Made by a program: the position numbers and the translations under genes
Part shown: positions 63,265 to 64,000 of the stretch, piece by piece
Position numbering within the stretch: position 1 is the first letter of the stretch
Layout: each line of letters opens with the position of its first letter
Notes under the pieces: model-generated
The model's database searches: none
What the model saw: only the letters and a program-made list of their open reading frames with translations
Told to the model about the DNA's origin: nothing
Assembly (NCBI GenBank): GCA_963662815.2
Contig: CAXXWA010000029.1
Coordinates: 382,627-446,626, forward strand
Origin: JAPPHA01 sp963662815
GTDB lineage: Bacteria; Pseudomonadota; Alphaproteobacteria; Rhodobacterales; Rhodobacteraceae
Direction: 5' to 3'
DNA: 64,000 nt

Positions 63265-64000
63265 CTAAATTGAATTTTGACACTTTGCGAGTTCATCGCC
63301 CGGTGGCTTTGTCAGCACCCTGAACAGGCGACAGATTCCCGCCGATGCTTCCGGTGATCCGGGCAGCGGCGTTATGGATCGAGTCCCGAGCCAAGTGTGC
63401 ATACCGGGCGGTCGTGACGATGCGCTCGACCGCGTCGCGGCCGAGCGGGCCGCCGCGGTTGCCGGGGACAGCGGAGCGTTCGCCACATTGCCCTGTTCAT
63501 TGATCCAGGGTTCGATGACCATCACCGTATCGCTCCGCAGGGGTGTCGCACGGTCCTTGCGCCCCTTGCCATGGCACCGCACATGGGCACCGCGTCCGAG
63601 TTCGACATCTCGGATCCTGAGGCCGACCGGTTCCGACACCCGAAGGCCGGTCTGCGCGGCGAGCACCAGCAGCGCCCGATCACGCCGTCCGTGCCAGGTG
63701 GAGAGGTCGGGCGCGGCAACGAGTGCCTCGATCTCGTCTTCCGCGAGCCAGTTCACGGTGCTTCTCTTGTGCCGCTTTGCCGGCAGTTGCAGGATCTTCC
63801 GGCAATGGTGCAGGACCCGGGGTTCGTCGACCGCGACATGACGGATGAAGGAACGGATGGCGGCAAGACGGATGTTGCGGCTCTGCGCGCTGTTGCCGCG
63901 TTCGGTCTCGAGATGTTCGGGAAAGCTCCGACAAGGTCGGCATCGATGTCCGGGACGTCCATATCCGTTGACGCGGGGCCGCACCGTGCCTCGGCAAATT
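63265..64000 (-). pseudogene. Tyrosine recombinase with frameshifts and internal deletion (runs off window)
   Basis: The main frame reads FPEHLETERGNSAQSRNIRL, AAIRSFIRHVAVDEPRVLHH (core-binding domain), then VNWLAEDEIEALVAAPDLST and LAAQTGLRVSEPVGLRIRD with the first catalytic arginine, and HGKGRKDRATPL. It then shifts frame: PGNRGGPLGRDAVERIVTTA is joined directly to RYAHLARDSIHNAAARITGS, skipping the HxLRHTxA box. A further shift upstream joins VPDIDADLVGAF to the main frame near 63920. So the catalytic site is incomplete. It resembles XerD-like integrases of mobile elements and marks the right side of the defence region. Confidence 0.7.

Overview
The window comes from a GC-rich alphaproteobacterium. 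The evidence is an alphaproteobacterial-type 16S gene in the order 16S, tRNA-Ile(GAT), tRNA-Ala(TGC), 23S, 5S, tRNA-fMet, plus high-GC codon use and many spermidine/putrescine-type ABC systems. Genus cannot be fixed from the sequence alone. Housekeeping and transport genes occupy about 8.1-13.7 kb, 14.6-31.2 kb and 34.2-45.3 kb. They alternate with decayed or foreign DNA at 1-8 kb, 11.9-14.6 kb, 31.2-34.2 kb and 45.6-64 kb.

Layout. 1-8 kb is a graveyard of defence and mobile genes: the end of an RNA ligase, a broken PIN toxin with its antitoxin, the tail of a DUF1156 methylase, a DUF433/DUF5615 pair with a dead toxin, an internally deleted DUF499 ATPase, a resolvase scrap, a dead HI1419-type toxin with a live HI1420-type antitoxin, an integrase remnant and a truncated DUF3800 gene. 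8.1-13.7 kb is an intact polyamine-type ABC operon, a ruined amidohydrolase and an M20 peptidase. 14.6-20.8 kb (minus strand) is a second polyamine-type ABC operon ending in a covalent-flavin Fe-S amine dehydrogenase whose substrate pocket differs from that of trimethylamine dehydrogenase. 21-31 kb holds mtaB-dapF, tRNA-Lys, a methyltransferase, an M48 peptidase/DUF898 pair, cysD-cysNC and a cyclopropane-fatty-acid-synthase-like gene. 31.7-34.9 kb holds a MazF-like toxin operon, a resolvase remnant, a dead arsenate reductase and an aquaporin. 35-39 kb holds a type III glutamine synthetase (or gamma-glutamylmethylamide synthetase), a flavin/heme-type oxidoreductase and msrPQ. 39.8-45.3 kb is the rRNA operon, closed by a strong terminator.

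From 45.6 kb there is a nest of mobile DNA. A group II intron relic without an ORF has been hit by a DUF4338/IS4-type insertion sequence with perfect 14-bp ends and a 5-bp target duplication. The transposase gene of that element is in turn split by a roughly 3-kb element carrying a large serine recombinase. Next comes an HU-like gene and then a clearly AT-richer three-gene operon (52.8-60.2 kb). Its first product joins an alpha/beta-hydrolase, a long helical-repeat region and a PIN-like domain (1548 aa). Its second is a 641-aa protein with no recognised domain, and its third looks like a PD-(D/E)XK nuclease. This operon sits beside an AbiEi/AbiEii system, a HEPN-like gene and a broken integrase. 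It is the best candidate here for an undescribed, probably anti-phage, system.

Recurring themes are toxins that died while their antitoxins stayed open, and stacked recombinase remnants that mark repeated gain and loss of defence cargo.
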